A DNA stretch of 7,488 bases, from NCBI GenBank assembly GCA_041287635.1, contig JBGGNG010000019.1, forward strand, positions 1-7,488. Direction: 5' to 3'. Origin of the DNA: JAOUEA01 sp041287635. GTDB lineage: Bacteria; Actinomycetota; UBA4738; HRBIN12. Made by a program: the position numbers and the translations under genes. Positions 5,652 to 7,488 of this stretch are shown here, one piece after another; the first letter of the stretch is position 1, and each line of letters begins with the position of its first letter. The notes below the pieces were generated by a model. The model did not search any database and was not told the DNA's origin. It worked only from the letters and a program-made list of their open reading frames with translations.

Positions 5652-6239
5652 ATGATGATGCGACGGATCGCTACGATTGCGTTGGCCGGGGTTCTTCTTG
5701 CCGGCATGTCGGTCGGCCTCCCGTCCGCGAGTGCAGGGGGCGGGGGCTCATGCACGATCACCGGATCGAACGGAGACGATCAGCTCAGGGGCACCCCACG
5801 ACGGGACGTGATCTGTGGACTCGGTGGCGATGACAGGATCCTCGCCCGCGGCGGCAACGACCTCGTCCGCGGCGGCGCAGGCCGCGACCGGATCTGGGGC
5901 GGCCGTGGGCACGATACGGTCACCGGCCAGGGTGGCAGGGACCTCATCCACGGCGGTCGCGGGAACGACCGGCTCAAGGGCGGTGCGCTGAAGGACCGGA
6001 TCGAAGGCGAAGGCGGCGAGGACTCGATCCGAGGCGGGAACGGGCGTGACCGGCTGGTCGGCAACCAGGACGACGATCGGATCAAGGGTGGTCCCAACAA
6101 CGACAAACTCCGCGGGAACGTCGGCGATGACTCGTTGGACGCTCGGGATGATTCCGGCGGCGACAGCGTCGAGGGTATGGAGGGCTCCGATACCTGCCCG
6201 GCGGACGCCGGCGACACCGTGACGGGCTGCGAGGCGTGA
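5652..6239 (+). CDS. Secreted RTX (hemolysin-type calcium-binding) nonapeptide-repeat protein, 195 aa
   Basis: An ideal Shine-Dalgarno AAGGAGG (5639-5645) lies 6 bases before the first of three tandem ATG codons (5652, 5655, 5658). Residues 1-28 are a signal peptide: MMMRR, a hydrophobic core IATIALAGVLLAG, then ASA with cleavage after residue 28. From residue 38 to 163, fourteen nonapeptides of the G-G-x-G-x-D-x-(L/I/V)-x type run without interruption, the calcium-binding RTX parallel beta-roll. Cys34/Cys55 at the front and Cys182/Cys193 at the back probably cap the roll as disulfides. There is no protease, lipase or pore-forming domain, and a Sec-type signal replaces the type I secretion used by Gram-negative RTX toxins. 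Many repeat positions carry Arg or Lys (GRGHD, GGRDL, GRGND), unusual for an otherwise acidic calcium site. Ligand and role unknown; it may be regulated by the promoter at 5593-5617. Confidence 0.87.
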   Translation: MMMRRIATIALAGVLLAGMSVGLPSASAGGGGSCTITGSNGDDQLRGTPRRDVICGLGGDDRILARGGNDLVRGGAGRDRIWGGRGHDTVTGQGGRDLIHGGRGNDRLKGGALKDRIEGEGGEDSIRGGNGRDRLVGNQDDDRIKGGPNNDKLRGNVGDDSLDARDDSGGDSVEGMEGSDTCPADAGDTVTGCEA

Positions 6240-6278
6240 GGGCAGAGGCTAGCGGCTAGATGTACCCCCGATCGCCGT

Positions 6279-6299
6279 GCGGCACCTCCCGGGTGCCGC
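6279..6299 (+). terminator. Hairpin downstream of the RTX gene, likely terminator
   Basis: GCGGCACC (6279-6286) pairs perfectly with GGTGCCGC (6292-6299) around a 5-base loop, 39 bases after the stop codon. No T-run follows (the next bases are CGTCGGATATAGG), so it would be a T-less terminator. Confidence 0.4.
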
Positions 6300-6594
6300 C
6301 GTCGGATATAGGACGTATACGCGGAGCTTCGCGAGCGGAGGCCTCTATGTCGCGACGGCTTAGGACGCTGTACTGATCCCCCCTGCGACCACGACGCAGC
6401 GCCGCTCGCCCCGCATCGCCCTCCCCGCCGAGTCAGCTGCGTGCGGAAGGCACCCTTCGATGGGGGGGGAAGACCCTCGAGTCGCGTGGATGCCTGTCCT
6501 CCGACCGAGCCGAGGGCCGCCCGGTGGACGGACGCTTCCCCTTGGGTGGGTGTGGAAACGTGCACCCGTCACTCTCCCGGACCACTCCCCCGGA
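6300..6594. other. Non-coding stretch between convergent genes, nothing firm seen
   Basis: This is the larger part of a 355-base gap between the RTX stop (6239) and the ferritin-like stop (6595). I find no reading frame with a ribosome site and believable protein, no tRNA-like fold and no paired promoter boxes. Short features are an AT-richer patch GGATATAGGACGTATAC (6304-6320), a run of eight G (6462-6469), GGGTG/CACCC arms (6546-6569), which could be a weak terminator for the minus-strand operon, and an imperfect direct repeat CTCCCGGAC / CTCCCCCGGAC (6573-6595). Confidence 0.4.
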
Positions 6595-7185
6595 CTAGAG
6601 CAACTCGTCGCGGGCCTGCCGCGCTCGGTCGGCGCCGATGGCGGTCGTTGTCTCCTTCTGCTCTTCCGGGGGCGGCAGCACGGCCGGCAATCCGAGCGAC
6701 TCTAGCCAGAGCTCACGCGCCCAACCCATGGTGTGGAAGAGGTGCTGGTTCTCCTGCTCGCCGACCTCGGCGTACGCCTCCTCGAGGACCTTCTTCTCTT
6801 GGCCGCTGAGCTTGCCGGCGACTTCGCCCATCAGCTCCCAGTTCATGTGGTCCTTGCTCTCGGCCTCGACCACGCATTCCGCTGCCACGAGCTGAGCGGC
6901 GGCTGGATCGACCTCCATCGCCGTCTCCATCGAACGCACGAGGGTCTGAGCCTTGGTCCGGATGATCGAGCGCCCGGGTGTCTCGGTCCCGGGATCGAGG
7001 CCGAAGGTATCGAGGACCCGCAGCATGATCGTCTCGTGGGTACGAGTCTCATCGAGATACTTCGAGAACTCCTCCCGGAGGTCATCGTTCTGCGCGCACT
7101 TGACCGCGTGTTCGTAGACCTGCACCCCGCCCTGCTCCGTCTCCAGGGCCTGGTACAGCAGCTCTTCCAACTGTGCCCTTTTCAT
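6595..7185 (-). CDS. Ferritin-like domain protein, 196 aa
   Basis: The ATG at 7185 is chosen because GGGAG lies 6 bases upstream on the coding strand; an in-frame ATG at 7206 has no ribosome site. The protein is almost wholly helical and fits a four-helix ferritin-like/rubrerythrin bundle with acidic and His ligand candidates on each helix: E15 and E17 (ALETEQGGVQVYEHA), E46 and H50 (LDETRTHETIM), E103 and E107 (ECVVEAESKDHMNWE), and E143, E145, H148 (EQENQHLFH), including one clean E-x-x-H. Such proteins bind a di-iron centre and act in iron storage or peroxide defence. The exact subfamily is uncertain; the first helix-pair motif is E-x-x-x-H rather than E-x-x-H. A Pro/Glu-rich, charged tail (170-196) follows. 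No encapsulin gene is nearby. It lies 27 bases downstream of the DUF6766 gene and is probably co-transcribed with it. Confidence 0.8.
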   Translation of the reverse strand: MKRAQLEELLYQALETEQGGVQVYEHAVKCAQNDDLREEFSKYLDETRTHETIMLRVLDTFGLDPGTETPGRSIIRTKAQTLVRSMETAMEVDPAAAQLVAAECVVEAESKDHMNWELMGEVAGKLSGQEKKVLEEAYAEVGEQENQHLFHTMGWARELWLESLGLPAVLPPPEEQKETTTAIGADRARQARDELL

Positions 7186-7212
7186 CAGGTACTCCCTTCC
7201 CCTCATGAGCGC

Positions 7213-7488
7213 CTATCTGACGCTCGCTCCTTCCTGTTTGAGCTCCTCCAGCTGCCTGGCGATCGCATCGATCTTCTGCTCCACTCGATCGTCGCTGTCC
7301 TTGGACTCGGCGCTGCCACGGTGGATCAGCACGGCAGAGAACACGACGAACGCGAACGGCTGCAGGAACTCTGATTGCCAGTTCTCCAAGGTGGACTGGC
7401 CGAACTGCACCAGGTAGTCGGCGATCCTCGTCGGCTCGCCGTGTGTCAACTGTTCTTGTCGATACACACCCCACTCGGCGACGCCCTG
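7213..7488 (-). CDS. DUF6766 family membrane protein, C-terminal part (5' end outside window)
   Basis: The frame is open from the window edge (reading Q-G-V-A-E-W-G-V-Y-R-Q-E-Q) to the stop TAG at 7213-7215, so the gene starts beyond 7488; the GTG at 7467 is most likely internal. The visible 92 residues include the family-like pattern Y-R-Q-E-Q-L-x-H-G-E-P, then LENWQSEFLQ, a hydrophobic segment PFAFVVFSAVLI (one predicted membrane span), an HRGSAESK motif, and a charged coiled-coil-like tail (VEQKIDAIARQLEELKQ). Full DUF6766 proteins are about 200 residues with membrane helices further upstream. Function unknown. It is the upstream gene of a two-gene minus-strand unit with the ferritin-like protein; any promoter is outside the window. 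Confidence 0.7.
   Translation of the reverse strand, partial: QGVAEWGVYRQEQLTHGEPTRIADYLVQFGQSTLENWQSEFLQPFAFVVFSAVLIHRGSAESKDSDDRVEQKIDAIARQLEELKQEGASVR

Noticed and set aside
5573..5833. 86-aa plus-strand frame overlapping the start of the RTX gene
   Set aside because: It overlaps the signal peptide region of the RTX gene out of frame and has no ribosome site or recognisable domain.
6241..6594. Search for a tRNA, small RNA, CRISPR repeat or insertion sequence in the gap after the RTX gene
   Set aside because: No cloverleaf, regularly spaced repeat, inverted terminal repeat or transposase fragment is visible. Only short hairpins and GC-rich filler were found.

Overview
The window is high-GC DNA with short intergenic gaps, strong GC bias at third codon positions and long antisense shadow ORFs. 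This, plus the gene set (long-form HisG, ribbon-helix-helix/DUF4097 pair, delta-60 repeat protein, RTX nonapeptide protein, RsbW-like ATPase, DUF6766), suggests an actinomycete-type bacterium (Actinomycetota). I cannot name a genus.

Layout. 1-359 is the 3' end of hisG. 394-1862 is a compact cassette: a promoter (TTGACA-17-CATAGT) overlapped by phased TGACGTCA boxes, then a 43-residue basic protein, a ribbon-helix-helix (RHH) DNA-binding protein and a cytoplasmic DUF4097 beta-solenoid. 1952-3229 encodes a secreted seven-repeat delta-60 protein, predicted to be a single seven-bladed propeller. 3251-4736 is isocitrate lyase (aceA) with its own promoter, a perfect palindrome near the predicted transcription start, and a leader with a long hairpin followed by an intrinsic-terminator-like hairpin. 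4859-5041 encodes a 60-residue protein with one C2H2 zinc-finger motif. 5083-5457 (minus) is an RsbW/SpoIIAB-like ATPase-fold protein. 5652-6239 is a secreted RTX-repeat protein behind a possible stress-sigma promoter. 6240-6594 has no convincing gene. 6595-7185 (minus) is a ferritin-like protein, and 7213-7488 (minus) is the C-terminal part of a DUF6766 membrane protein cut by the window edge.

How the parts may work together. The RHH protein probably represses its own cassette through the TGACGTCA boxes. aceA (glyoxylate shunt) looks controlled at two levels: a repressor-type palindrome and a leader terminator. The RsbW-like protein, a SigF/SigB-like promoter and the ferritin/DUF6766 pair give the right half a stress-response flavour, but no sigma factor gene is in view. 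The most unusual items are the phased operator array with its three-gene cassette and the aceA leader.
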